A stretch of DNA of 64,000 bases from Pseudoxanthomonas gei (GTDB lineage: Bacteria > Pseudomonadota > Gammaproteobacteria > Xanthomonadales > Xanthomonadaceae). Each line of letters starts with the position of its first letter. The stretch's first letter is position 1. The position numbers and the translations under genes were made by a program. Below are positions 1-8,756 of this stretch, piece by piece. The stretch is taken from positions 62,001 through 126,000 of the forward strand of contig NZ_QOVG01000005.1 in NCBI RefSeq assembly GCF_010119615.1, given 5' to 3'. Below the pieces are notes generated by a model. The model was not told where the DNA came from and searched no databases. It worked only from the letters and a program-made list of their open reading frames with translations.

Positions 1-217
1 CTCCCTTGCGCGCAGCGCAGGGGAGGATTGAGGAGGGGTGCTTTTGTTGTTGCTGTTGTTGCTGTTGTTGCAATTATCCGATTGAAAGTCTTCGGATAGC
101 TCGGCGCCAAGAGCACCCCTCCCCATCCCTCCCCTTGCTTCGCAAAGGGAGGGGGCCGGAGCAACAGCACCCCTCTCCATCCTTCCCCTTGCTTCGCAAA
201 GGGAGGGAGCTGGAGCA
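1..217. repeat. Composite inverted-hairpin repeat element, copy A (cut by window edge)
   Basis: The left end (1-40) is a hairpin of CTCCCTTGCGC pairing with GCGCAGGGGAG, followed by a GGAGGGGTGCTTTTG edge. The right end (107-165) is the inverse edge, CCAAGAGCACCCCTCCCC, followed by a hairpin CTCCCCTTGC-TTC-GCAAAGGGAG. A second right-end unit lies at 167-210. The core between them (about 44-106) starts with a TTG/CTG trinucleotide run and shares nothing obvious with the cores of the copies near 6.75 kb and 18.4 kb. The element is non-coding: the only frame through it gives a poly-Cys peptide. Confidence 0.7.
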
Positions 218-289
218 ACAGCGCCCGCCTCGCGCTTCAAAGCCCGCAGCTTCTCCAGCGAAATGCTCATGAACGCGCGCGTCCCGGTT

Positions 290-367
290 CCTGTAGGAGC
301 GACGCGATCCGTCATGGGGACAGGCGCTGAAAGGTTCACTGCTTCGCGACTCGCGTCGCTCCTACAA
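290..367. repeat. REPIN-like inverted pair of REP palindromes
   Basis: CTGTAGGAGCGACGCGA at about 290-306 faces its inverse, TCGCGACTCGCGTCGCTCC followed by TACA, at about 344-366. About 37 bases separate them. A single related unit lies at 29846-29872. REP units of the GTAGGAGCGAC type are common in Xanthomonadaceae and Pseudomonas, and paired inverted REPs are known as REPINs. The pair abuts the 3' end of the helicase gene. Confidence 0.7.
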
Positions 368-373
368 GAGCTG

Positions 374-2830
374 TCATGCATGCGCTGCATTTCCCAGCAG
401 CTGCAGCACTTCCAGCGCCAGTGACTTCGGAGTGGCCAGTTGCTTGCCCTCGCTGGCGGCCAACACCGGACCCACGCAAGCCGGGCAACCGGCCACGCAG
501 TCGCAGCGCTGCACCAGTTCGCGCGCGCGTTGCACCAGTTCGGCCTGGCGCTGCCACAGCGGTTCGCTCAGGCCCACGCCGCCGGGGAAGTTGTCGTACA
601 GGTACACGGTCGGCACGAACTGCTGCACTTCCACGCTGCCGGGTTCCGACATCGATACCGCCTTGCCGGAATCGTCCTGCGCCCGACCGTTGCCCTTGCC
701 GTCCTGGGTGGCGAACCAGGCGCCGTCGCCATTGCCGACCGACTGCTGCAGGTCGCGTGCATCGGCCATCACCGCCACCGTCGCCACCACATGCAGGGCA
801 TAGGCGGCGCCGAGGAAACCATCCAGCGCATCCTGCTTCGACGCGAACGCCTTCAGCAGCACCGCCTGCGGCAACTGCCACCACACCGCGGTCGTGTGCA
901 GTTCCTGGTCGGGCAGGTTGACCGGGCCGTAGCCGATGTTCTCGTGGGTGTAGTAGCGGATCTTCTTGTAGCCGGCCACGCGCCGGACCACGTGCACTTC
1001 GCCGTGGCTGGCGTCGCCGTTCCCCGACTCGCAACCCTCGAAGCGTTCCAGCACCTTGAGCCTGGTGAAGTCGATGCTGTCGGTGTAGTAATCGACATGG
1101 GTGCGGGTGACGTAGGCCTTGCGTCCTTCCCAGTCCAGCCGTTCCACTTGATACGGGGTGCTCTGGACCATGTGGATCGCGCCTTCGTACAGGGTCAGCG
1201 CGGCGGCCGAGTAGTCCACCTCGCACAGGATCACCTGGCGCCCGTCGGTCTTGTCGACGACCACGAAGTTGCCGTCGGCCACCGAACGCAGGCTCACCGC
1301 CTGGGCCGGATAGCTGTCGGCGATCCACTCCCAGCGTTCGCCTTCGCGATGGACCACTTCGGTTTCGGCCAGCGCTTCCAGATACACCGACGGATCGATC
1401 GGGCCGAAGGCCTCGCCGACCAGGAACGGCAGTTCGAAGGAGCCGCAGCGGATGTGGTCGAAGAGGATCAGCGGCTGGTCCGGGGCGATGCGCGCGTGTT
1501 CGGGCGGCGCATCGGCGAAGAAATCAGGATGCCGCACCACGTACTGGTCCAGCGGTTGCGAGCTTGCGACCAGTACGCCCAGCGAAGGCTGCTGGCGACG
1601 CCCTGCGCGGCCGAAGCGTTGCCAGGTCGCGGCGACGGTGCCGGGATAGCCATTCAACACCACCACGTCCAGGCTGCCGATATCCACGCCCAGTTCCAGC
1701 GCCGAGGTGGCGATGATGCCGTCGATGCGCCCGTCGCGCATGGCGCGCTCGGCTTCGCGGCGCTCGGTCGGCAGGTAACCGCCACGGTAGGCGCGGATCC
1801 GCGGCGGCTTGCGCGGGTCGTGGTCGAACACGTCCTTCAGGTACTTGGTCAGCACTTCCACCATCAGCCGGGTCTGCGCGAACACCAGCGTCTTCAGCCC
1901 CGACTTGATCGCGATGCGGGCGATGCGGTTGCTCTGCGAACGCGCCGAGGCACGCAGGCCGAGATCGGCATTGACCACCGGCGGGTTCCACAGCAGCACG
2001 TGCTTGTCGCCGGTGGGCGCGCCGGATTCGGTGATCGCATGCACGTGGTCCTCGATCAGCGCCTCGCAATGCGCCTGCGGATTGCCGATCGTCGCCGAGC
2101 ACAAAATGAACTGCGGCGTGGCCCCGTAGAACGCGCAGATGCGCTTGAGCCGGCGCAGCACGTTGGTGACGTGGCTGCCGAACACGCCGCGATAGGTGTG
2201 CACTTCGTCGATCACCACGTAGCGCAGGTTCTCGAAGAACTGCGCCCACTTGGTGTGGTGCGGCAGGATCGCCTGGTGCAGCATGTCCGGGTTGCTGACC
2301 ACGATGTCGCCATGCAGGCGGATCGCTTGCCGCGCGTCCCCCGGCGTGTCGCCGTCGAAGGTGAAGGCCTTCACCCCCAGTTCGCCGGCGCGGTTCAACT
2401 CCAGCAACTCGGCCACCTGGTCCTGGGCCAGGGCCTTGGTCGGGAACAGGTACAGCGCTTTGGCATTCCCCGACATCGCCGCTGCGACCACTGGCAGCGT
2501 GTAGCAGAGCGACTTGCCCGACGCGGTGGGCGTGACGATGGCGACGTGCTTGCCCTCCTGCGCTGCCTTCCACGCTTCGGCCTGGTGGCTGTACAGCTGT
2601 TCGATGCCTCGCGCGCGCAACGCGGCCTTCAGGCCTTCGGGCACGTCATCAGGAATCGGCGCGTAGCGGCCTTCGCGACCCGGAATCATGAAATTGCCGG
2701 TGATGCGGTCGGCATAGCGCTTGGATAGCCGGGCGGTCAGCAGGCCGCCGTCGCGGCTGAGCTGCCCATCGGCCAGCGTGGACAGCGCCCGCTCCTGGTC
2801 TTCGGTGCGTGGGGCAAGGGCGAAGGCCAT
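374..2830 (-). CDS. DEAD/DEAH-box DNA helicase of the MrfA/YprA (Hrq1-like) type with C-terminal zinc-binding DUF1998
   Basis: This 818-residue protein is a superfamily 2 helicase. Motif I TASGKS is at 102-107, the DEVH box at 208-211 and motif III SAT at 245-247. ATSALELGVDIG and QRFGRAGR follow in the second RecA-like domain. The C-terminus carries a four-cysteine cluster, CDCVAGCPAC, which is the metal-binding mark of DUF1998. Bacillus MrfA (YprA) and yeast Hrq1 of this family translocate 3'-5' on single-stranded DNA and act in repair of crosslinking damage; the same role here is inferred. It is the last gene before the repeat-filled left edge and has no obvious operon partner. Motifs and length are intact. 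Confidence 0.9.
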   Translation of the reverse strand: MAFALAPRTEDQERALSTLADGQLSRDGGLLTARLSKRYADRITGNFMIPGREGRYAPIPDDVPEGLKAALRARGIEQLYSHQAEAWKAAQEGKHVAIVTPTASGKSLCYTLPVVAAAMSGNAKALYLFPTKALAQDQVAELLELNRAGELGVKAFTFDGDTPGDARQAIRLHGDIVVSNPDMLHQAILPHHTKWAQFFENLRYVVIDEVHTYRGVFGSHVTNVLRRLKRICAFYGATPQFILCSATIGNPQAHCEALIEDHVHAITESGAPTGDKHVLLWNPPVVNADLGLRASARSQSNRIARIAIKSGLKTLVFAQTRLMVEVLTKYLKDVFDHDPRKPPRIRAYRGGYLPTERREAERAMRDGRIDGIIATSALELGVDIGSLDVVVLNGYPGTVAATWQRFGRAGRRQQPSLGVLVASSQPLDQYVVRHPDFFADAPPEHARIAPDQPLILFDHIRCGSFELPFLVGEAFGPIDPSVYLEALAETEVVHREGERWEWIADSYPAQAVSLRSVADGNFVVVDKTDGRQVILCEVDYSAAALTLYEGAIHMVQSTPYQVERLDWEGRKAYVTRTHVDYYTDSIDFTRLKVLERFEGCESGNGDASHGEVHVVRRVAGYKKIRYYTHENIGYGPVNLPDQELHTTAVWWQLPQAVLLKAFASKQDALDGFLGAAYALHVVATVAVMADARDLQQSVGNGDGAWFATQDGKGNGRAQDDSGKAVSMSEPGSVEVQQFVPTVYLYDNFPGGVGLSEPLWQRQAELVQRARELVQRCDCVAGCPACVGPVLAASEGKQLATPKSLALEVLQLLGNAAHA

Positions 2831-2943
2831 GGCGTGGATCCGTGCGACAGGGGCCGTGGATTGGACGCTGGCGGCTTCTCACCTGGTGAGACAGCGCCCT
2901 GGCCGATGGGGCTAGCTCACGAGCTACCGAGGTTTTGTGGCCG

Positions 2944-3507
2944 TCATCCTCGCGAGGGCAGGGACCCGGCGACCTCAGCTCTGTCCGCCAGTTCCCCGCA
3001 AACCACTTCCCGCACCAGATATCCCCGCAATTGCCGCGCGCTCGCCACCCCGATCCCCTCGGCCTTCCCGGCAGTAAACAAGGTCACATGCGGCGGCGGA
3101 ACCGGAAGCTCCCGACCGAGCAACACACCGAGCGCAGCGTGGAAACGCGCCATCGCCGGCATCTCGAGGCATTCGATGATCGAGTGGAAAACTGTGGTCC
3201 TGCCTGCCCCGCCAACCTGTTTGCGCAGCAGCAGCCGGCGCCCGCGTTGCACGAACGACCAGTCCTCGGACTCGAAGGCAGCGCGCGAGGCCCGCTCCAC
3301 GGCACGCTCGTGCAACGCCGCATGCAATTCCCTGCCCAGCGCTCCACCCACCAGGGTTACGTGCAATTCGGGCTTCGGCTCGAACTCCATGCCTTCCAGT
3401 GTCACCCCGACCGCCGGCGGTGCCCATGCTTCCACCGGCACCGGCAACACCAGCGTGTGCGCCGCCGACCAACCCGGCCAGCGTGCCTGCGCCATCGCGA
3501 TCCGCAT
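2944..3507 (-). CDS. 2'-5' RNA ligase-like (2H phosphoesterase superfamily) protein
   Basis: About 187 residues with two HxT signatures, ELHVTLVG near residue 50 and PPHVTLFT near 140. This is the two-histidine arrangement of the 2H phosphoesterases, which act on 2'-5' or cyclic phosphate bonds in RNA and nucleotides. The substrate cannot be read from sequence. The frame extends upstream to a TTG at 3531. A GGGAGG ribosome binding site sits just before the ATG at 3507, so I place the start there. It lies between the helicase and an alcohol dehydrogenase on the same strand, with no sign of a shared pathway. Confidence 0.7.
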   Translation of the reverse strand: MRIAMAQARWPGWSAAHTLVLPVPVEAWAPPAVGVTLEGMEFEPKPELHVTLVGGALGRELHAALHERAVERASRAAFESEDWSFVQRGRRLLLRKQVGGAGRTTVFHSIIECLEMPAMARFHAALGVLLGRELPVPPPHVTLFTAGKAEGIGVASARQLRGYLVREVVCGELADRAEVAGSLPSRG

Positions 3508-3560
3508 CACTGCCTCCCGATCACGGCGCAACGCGTGCGCGATGGCGGGCAGTCTGCCTC

Positions 3561-4634
3561 CTAAGGCGTTATCGCCACCTTCAACACGCCATCGCGCTGG
3601 TGGCTGAAGAGGTCGTACGCGGCCTCGATGTCATCCAGCTTGTAGCGATGGGTGACCATGGCGCCCAGGTCGACGCGGCCGCTGGCAATGACCGACATCA
3701 ACCGGCGCATGCGCTCCTTGCCGCCGGGGCACAGCCCGGTGACGATGCGGTGGTCGCCGAGGCCGGCGGCGAAAGCGTCCAGCGGAATGGTCAGGTCGCT
3801 GGAATACACGCCCAGGCTGGACAGGGTGCCGCCCGGGCGCAGCACGCGCAGCGCCGCCTCGAAGGTTTTCTGCGTGCCCAGCGCCTCGATCGCCACGTCC
3901 ACGCCGCGGCCGCCGGTCAGCTGCATGACCTGTTCGACCACGTCGCCCTGGCTGGCATCGACCACATGGTCGGCGCCCAGCTTGCGCGCCATCTCCAGGC
4001 GCCCTGGCAGCATGTCCACGCCGATGATCATGCTGGCGCCACTGAGCCGGGCCCCGGCGGTGGCGCACAGGCCGATCGGGCCCTGGGCGAACACGGCCAC
4101 GGTGTCGCCGATGCGCACCTTGCCGTTCTCGGCGCCGCTGAAGCCGGTGGACATGATGTCCGGGCACATCAGCACCTGTTCGTCGGTCAGCCCATCGGGC
4201 ACCGGCGCCAGGTTGACCATGGCATCGGGCACCAGCACGTACTCGGCCTGGCAGCCGTCGATGGTGTTGCCGAACTTCCAGCCGCCGATGGCCTTGAAGC
4301 CATGTTCGGTGCCGGCGCCGTCCTGCGAATGCTGGCCGCACAGGCAGGCATTGCTCCAGCCGCTGGGGGTGATGGCCCCGGCGATCACCCGCTGGCCCTC
4401 CCGATAACCCGTGACGGCCGAGCCCAGCTTCTCGATCACCCCCACCGGCTCATGGCCGATGGTCAGCCCGCGGGCGACCGGGTACTCGCCCTTGAGGATG
4501 TGCACGTCGGTCCCGCAGATGGTGGTGGTGGTGATCCGCAGCAGTGCATCCAGTGGCCCCACCTCGGGGATCGGCTTGTCGTCCAGCACGATGCGGTTGG
4601 GCTCGACGAAGATCGCGGCTTTCATCATGGCCAT
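3561..4634 (-). CDS. Zinc-dependent alcohol dehydrogenase (medium-chain, secondary-alcohol/isopropanol dehydrogenase-like)
   Basis: The 357-residue product has the zinc-type MDR fold. Cys40 (TICGTD), His61-Glu62 (GHE) and the Asp of CPDIMSTG match the catalytic zinc ligands of the Clostridium/Thermoanaerobacter NADP alcohol dehydrogenases. GAITPSGW and GWKFGNT also resemble that subgroup. The usual structural-zinc cysteine lobe is not evident. It should oxidise alcohols or reduce ketones and aldehydes in the cytosol; substrate and cofactor preference are inferred. The open frame runs on to 5051, but AGGAGC lies 7 bases before the ATG at 4634 and conserved sequence starts there. Confidence 0.87.
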   Translation of the reverse strand: MAMMKAAIFVEPNRIVLDDKPIPEVGPLDALLRITTTTICGTDVHILKGEYPVARGLTIGHEPVGVIEKLGSAVTGYREGQRVIAGAITPSGWSNACLCGQHSQDGAGTEHGFKAIGGWKFGNTIDGCQAEYVLVPDAMVNLAPVPDGLTDEQVLMCPDIMSTGFSGAENGKVRIGDTVAVFAQGPIGLCATAGARLSGASMIIGVDMLPGRLEMARKLGADHVVDASQGDVVEQVMQLTGGRGVDVAIEALGTQKTFEAALRVLRPGGTLSSLGVYSSDLTIPLDAFAAGLGDHRIVTGLCPGGKERMRRLMSVIASGRVDLGAMVTHRYKLDDIEAAYDLFSHQRDGVLKVAITP

Positions 4635-4794
4635 GGGGGTGCTCCTGGGTTCGGGGGAACACCACCTTAGGCGCGTGGTTGTCAGGAGTTGTTGAGCTGG
4701 ATCAATCCGGGTCGCTATCAGGACAGTCCATCTCCCAGAGCAAGCGTTCAATACCCGCCCAGTACCATGATGCGATCGACCGTCGAGAACCCGC

Positions 4795-6312
4795 ATGCCC
4801 AGACGCATTGATAACGCCGCCCTTCGCGACCGCCTGATGTCCGCTGCCGATGCCGCCGCACTGATCATGCCGGGCGACACCGTGGCGATGAGCGGCTTCA
4901 CGGGGGCGGGGTATCCGAAGGCGGTGCCGCTGGCGCTGGCGGCGCGGATGGAGGTGGCGCATGCGGCGGGGGAAGCGTTCCGCATCAAGCTGCTGACCGG
5001 CGCATCCACTGCACCCGAGCTCGATGGCGCGCTGGCCAAGGTCGGCGGCATGGAGTTGCGGCTTCCGTATCAGTCCGACCCGGCGACGCGCGCGCGCATC
5101 AATGCCGGCGAGATGGAATACATCGACCTGCACCTCAGCCACGTCGCCCAGTTCGCCTGGTTCGGCTTCTTCGGCGACATCGACGTGGCCGTCGTCGAAG
5201 TGGCTGGCATCCTCGAGGACGGACGGCTGGTGCCTTCGACCTCGGTAGGCAACAACAAGACCTGGCTGGAGCAGGCCGGCAAGGTGATCCTGGAGGTCAA
5301 CCGGCGCCAGTCGGCCGGGCTGGAAGGCATGCACGACATCTATTACGGCACCGCCCTGCCGCCGCACCGGCTGCCGATCCCGCTGCTCAAGCCCGATGAC
5401 CGCATCGGCGAGGCCTACCTGCGCTGTGATCCGGACAAGGTCATCGCGGTGGTCGAGACCGACGCACCCGACCGCAACACCCACTTCGCCGCACCCGATG
5501 CCACCTCCGAGGCCATCGCCGGGCACCTGCTCGAATTCCTGGCCCACGAGGTCAAGCGCGGGCGCCTGACCCCGCAGTTGCTGCCGTTGCAATCGGGCGT
5601 CGGCAACGTCGCCAATGCCGTCCTTTCCGGCCTCGCCGCCGGCGGTTACCGCGACCTGACCGCCTTCACTGAAGTGATCCAGGACGGCATGCTGGGGCTG
5701 ATCAAGCAGGGCGTGCTGCGCATGGCCTCGGCGACCTCGTTCTCGCTCAGCCCGGCGGGCATCGCCGAGTTCGATGCCCACGTCGAGTTCTACCGCCAGC
5801 GCATCGTGCTGCGCCCGCAGGAAATCTCCAACCATCCCGAACTGATCCGCCGGCTCGGCTGCATCGCCCTCAACGGCATGATCGAGGCCGATATCTACGG
5901 CAACGTCAATTCCACCCACATCGCCGGCGGCCGGATCATGAACGGCATCGGCGGCAGCGGCGACTTCGCCCGCAACAGCTACCTGTCGGTGTTCATGGCC
6001 CCGAGCACCGCCAAGGACGGCGCGGTGTCGGCGATCGTGCCGATGGCCAGCCACGTCGACCACACCGAGCACGACACCATGGTGGTGGTCACCGAACAGG
6101 GCCTGGCCGACCTGCGAGGGCTGTCGCCCAAGCAGCGCGCGCAGGTGGTGATCGAACGCTGCGCGCATCCGGAGTTCCGCCCGCAGCTGCAGGACTACTT
6201 CGACCGCGCCTGCCGCGACGGCTACGGCGGCCACACCCCGCACCTGCTGGGCGAGGCGCTGTCATGGCACCAGCGTTTTATCGAAACCGGAAGCATGCAG
6301 GTGGCGCGTTAG
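4795..6312 (+). CDS. Succinyl-CoA:acetate CoA-transferase (acetyl-CoA hydrolase/transferase family)
   Basis: This 505-residue class I CoA-transferase moves CoA between succinyl-CoA and acetate, feeding a variant TCA cycle or acetate reuse. Glu293 in FTEVIQDG aligns with the catalytic glutamate of the Acetobacter enzyme AarC. GIGGSGDFARNS and ASHVDHTEHD are the conserved C-terminal blocks of the family. Length and motifs are complete. It is divergent from the alcohol dehydrogenase upstream, and its stop codon is followed within eight bases by the 43-bp tandem array. An acetyl-CoA hydrolase label is common for homologues, but the transferase role is better supported. Confidence 0.88.
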   Translation: MPRRIDNAALRDRLMSAADAAALIMPGDTVAMSGFTGAGYPKAVPLALAARMEVAHAAGEAFRIKLLTGASTAPELDGALAKVGGMELRLPYQSDPATRARINAGEMEYIDLHLSHVAQFAWFGFFGDIDVAVVEVAGILEDGRLVPSTSVGNNKTWLEQAGKVILEVNRRQSAGLEGMHDIYYGTALPPHRLPIPLLKPDDRIGEAYLRCDPDKVIAVVETDAPDRNTHFAAPDATSEAIAGHLLEFLAHEVKRGRLTPQLLPLQSGVGNVANAVLSGLAAGGYRDLTAFTEVIQDGMLGLIKQGVLRMASATSFSLSPAGIAEFDAHVEFYRQRIVLRPQEISNHPELIRRLGCIALNGMIEADIYGNVNSTHIAGGRIMNGIGGSGDFARNSYLSVFMAPSTAKDGAVSAIVPMASHVDHTEHDTMVVVTEQGLADLRGLSPKQRAQVVIERCAHPEFRPQLQDYFDRACRDGYGGHTPHLLGEALSWHQRFIETGSMQVAR

Positions 6313-6319
6313 CCAATCA

Positions 6320-6663
6320 GGCTGGGTATCAGAAGGGTGGCGCGCCACCCTCTGAAGCCCGGGCGTGGGTATCGGGAGTGTCGCGCTCCACACTCAAAGC
6401 CTCGCGCGTGGGCATCGGGAGTGTCGCGCTCCACACTCAAAGCCTCGCGCGTGGGTATCGAGAGTCTCGAGCGCCGCCCTCAAAGACCCGCGCGTGGGTA
6501 TCGGGAGTCTCGCGCTCCACACTCAAAGACCCGGGCGTGGGTATCGGGAGTGTCGATCGCCACCCTCAAAGACCCGGGCGTGGGTATCAGGAATGTCAAA
6601 CGCCACCCTCGAAGACCAGGGCCTGGGTATCGGAGTATTGAGCGCCCCACTTGGCGATCCCGA
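6320..6663. repeat. 43-bp tandem array, eight units, each with a small palindrome
   Basis: Units begin at 6320, 6363, 6406, 6449, 6492, 6535, 6578 and 6621, and every period is exactly 43 bp. The conserved part reads roughly AAAGACCCGGGCGTGGGTAT plus CGGGAG. The middle of each unit is an inverted repeat such as GAGTGT-CGCGCTCC-ACACTC. In the first unit it is the perfect palindrome AGGGTGGCGCGCCACCCT. Outer units are the most diverged. Because 43 is not a multiple of three, all three forward frames stay open through the array and yield spurious Arg/Pro-rich peptides. There is no ribosome binding site or conserved start, so I regard it as non-coding DNA or RNA structure. Confidence 0.9.
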
Positions 6664-7103
6664 CCGCTGATGGATCTCGCAGGGAGCCCCGCTATCGCAT
6701 TCAGGGCCGCCCCTTGCACCACACAACTCGGCGAAGCCCGGAAACGGCCCCCTCCCTTGCGCAGCAGGGGAGGGATGGGGAGGGGTGCCTTTTGCGTGGG
6801 AATGAAAGTGGGAAGTATCGCTTCTGACTTTTGCGAGGGGGAGGACATCAGTCAAGTAGGTAGACCCCGCCAAGAGCACCCCTCCCCCTCCGCTGCTAGC
6901 CGCAGCGTCGAGGTCCCCTTTGCTTCGCAAAAGGGAGGGGGCTGGTTCCAGCACGCTGATGGATCGTGCAAAAGGCCCAGCTCGCGGCTTAGCGCTCCCC
7001 TTGCTGCGCACAACGGAGGGCGCTGAGTTCCGCGCGCTGATGGATCCCGGTGAGCCCGGCTACCGCTTCCCTTTAAACTGCCCCACCTCCTCGGAACCGT
7101 CCC
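6664..7103. repeat. Gene-free region with composite hairpin element copy B
   Basis: The left end (6752-6795) has CTCCCTTGCG-CAG-CAGGGGAG and the GGATGGGGAGGGGTGCC edge. The core (about 6796-6868) is unlike copies A and C. The right end (6869-6941) starts CCAAGAGCACCCCTCCCC and closes with the hairpin CCCTTTGC-TTC-GCAAAAGGG. A related decayed hairpin lies at 6990-7022. I see no gene in this stretch. The promoter of the next gene must lie in its last part but is not recognisable. Confidence 0.65.
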
Positions 7104-8756
7104 ATGCTCCGACTCACCGACCTCAAGCTCCCGCTGGACCATGACCAGGCCGCATTGCCGGCGGCCATCGTCGCGCGGCTGGGCATTGCCGCCGACGAGC
7201 TGACCCGCTTCAGCATCGCCAAGCGCAGCTACGACGCGCGCAAGCGTGGTGCGATCACCCTGATCTATGCGGTGGACGTGGACACGCCCCGCGAGGCCGA
7301 CCTCCTGCAGCGCCTGCAGCCGGTGGACGGCAAGCTCGGGCCGACACCCGACACCACGTACAAGCCGGTCGCCCGCGCGGTTCCCGGCCCGGCCCTGCGC
7401 CCGCTGGTGGTCGGCATGGGTCCCTGCGGACTGTTCGCAGGTTTGATCCTGGCGCAGATGGGCCTGCGGCCGATCATCCTGGAGCGCGGCAAGAACGTGC
7501 GCGAGCGCACCGTCGACACCTTCGGCCTGTGGCGCAAGAAGATCCTCAACCCCGAATCCAATGTGCAGTTCGGCGAGGGCGGCGCCGGCACCTTTTCCGA
7601 CGGCAAGCTCTACAGCCAGATCAGCGACAAGCGGCACTACGGGCGCAAGGTGCTGACCGAATTCGTCAAGGCCGGCGCGCCGGAGGAAATCCTCTACGTC
7701 AGCAAGCCGCACATCGGCACCTTCCGGCTGGTGTCGATGGTGGAAAGCATGCGCGCCGACATCGAGGCACTGGGCGGGGAGATCCGTTTCTCGCACCGCG
7801 TAGACGACGTGCTTATCGAAACCGGCGCCGCCGGCACCCGCCAGGTACGCGGCGTGGTCCTGGCCGACGGCAGCGAGCTGCGCGCCGACCATGTGGTCAT
7901 GGCCCTGGGTCACAGCGCTCGCGACACCTTCTTCATGCTGCACGAACGCGGCGTGTTCCTTGAAGCCAAGCCTTTCTCCATCGGCTTCCGCATCGAACAT
8001 CCGCAGTCGCTGATCGACCGCGCCCGCTTCGGCCCCCAGGCCGGGCACCCGCTGCTGGGCGCGGCCGATTACAAGCTCGTGCACCACTGCCGCAACGGCC
8101 GTTCGGTCTACAGTTTCTGCATGTGCCCGGGCGGCACCGTGGTCGCCGCGGCCAGCGAACCGGGGCGCGTGGTCACCAATGGCATGAGCCAGTATTCGCG
8201 CAACGAGCGCAACGCCAACGCCGCGATCGTGGTCGGCATCACCCCCGACGATTACGCCGAGTTCGATCCCAGCGGCAGCCCGCTGGCCGGCATCGCCCTG
8301 CAGCGGCATTGGGAAGAACAGGCGTACCGGCTGGGTGGCGAAAGCTACGATGCGCCCGGGCAGCTGGTGGGCGATTTCCTGCAGCAGCGCGCATCCACCG
8401 GTTTCGGCAGCGTGCTGCCTTCGTATACACCGGGCGTGACCCTGGGCGATCTGTCCACTGCCTTGCCGCGCTACGCCATCGAGGCCATCCGCGAGGCCCT
8501 GCCGGCGTTCGACAGGCAGATCAAGGGCTTCGCCATGGACGATGCCATCCTCACCGGCGTGGAGACACGGACGTCCTCGCCGGTGCGCATGACCCGCGGT
8601 GTCGACGGCCACAGCCTCAATACGCGCGGCCTGTTTCCAGCGGGCGAGGGCGCGGGTTATGCGGGCGGCATCCTGTCGGCGGGCGTGGACGGGATCCGGG
8701 CGGCGGAGGCGGTGGCGATGGAGATGGTGGCAGCGGGAATGGCACGCGCGATGTAG
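7104..8756 (+). CDS. FAD-dependent dehydrogenase / NAD(P)-FAD oxidoreductase of the COG2509 type
   Basis: A 550-residue flavoprotein. The dinucleotide-binding fold does not begin at the N-terminus but near residue 95-125, with GMGPCGLFAG and ILERGK. FGEGGAGTFSDGKL follows, the FAD-contacting loop of the family. The first 90 residues form the small alpha-beta domain seen in COG2509 members. GEGAGYAGGI near the C-terminus is the second FAD contact. The substrate is unknown for the family and is not revealed by neighbours, since the gene sits alone between two repeat-rich gaps. It is probably cytosolic, with no signal peptide or membrane segment. Confidence 0.82.
   Translation: MLRLTDLKLPLDHDQAALPAAIVARLGIAADELTRFSIAKRSYDARKRGAITLIYAVDVDTPREADLLQRLQPVDGKLGPTPDTTYKPVARAVPGPALRPLVVGMGPCGLFAGLILAQMGLRPIILERGKNVRERTVDTFGLWRKKILNPESNVQFGEGGAGTFSDGKLYSQISDKRHYGRKVLTEFVKAGAPEEILYVSKPHIGTFRLVSMVESMRADIEALGGEIRFSHRVDDVLIETGAAGTRQVRGVVLADGSELRADHVVMALGHSARDTFFMLHERGVFLEAKPFSIGFRIEHPQSLIDRARFGPQAGHPLLGAADYKLVHHCRNGRSVYSFCMCPGGTVVAAASEPGRVVTNGMSQYSRNERNANAAIVVGITPDDYAEFDPSGSPLAGIALQRHWEEQAYRLGGESYDAPGQLVGDFLQQRASTGFGSVLPSYTPGVTLGDLSTALPRYAIEAIREALPAFDRQIKGFAMDDAILTGVETRTSSPVRMTRGVDGHSLNTRGLFPAGEGAGYAGGILSAGVDGIRAAEAVAMEMVAAGMARAM

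Noticed and set aside
6-272. 88-residue frame with a poly-Cys run
   Set aside because: It is a translation of the hairpin repeat and trinucleotide tract; no RBS.
440-2728. 762-residue plus-strand frame opposite the helicase
   Set aside because: Shadow of the helicase codons; composition typical of antisense GC-rich DNA.
4702-6243. 513-residue minus-strand frame opposite the CoA-transferase
   Set aside because: Antisense shadow; the plus-strand protein has all family motifs.
6320-6663. CRISPR array
   Set aside because: Units are contiguous, the variable centre is only about 17-20 bases and similar among units, and no cas gene is present.
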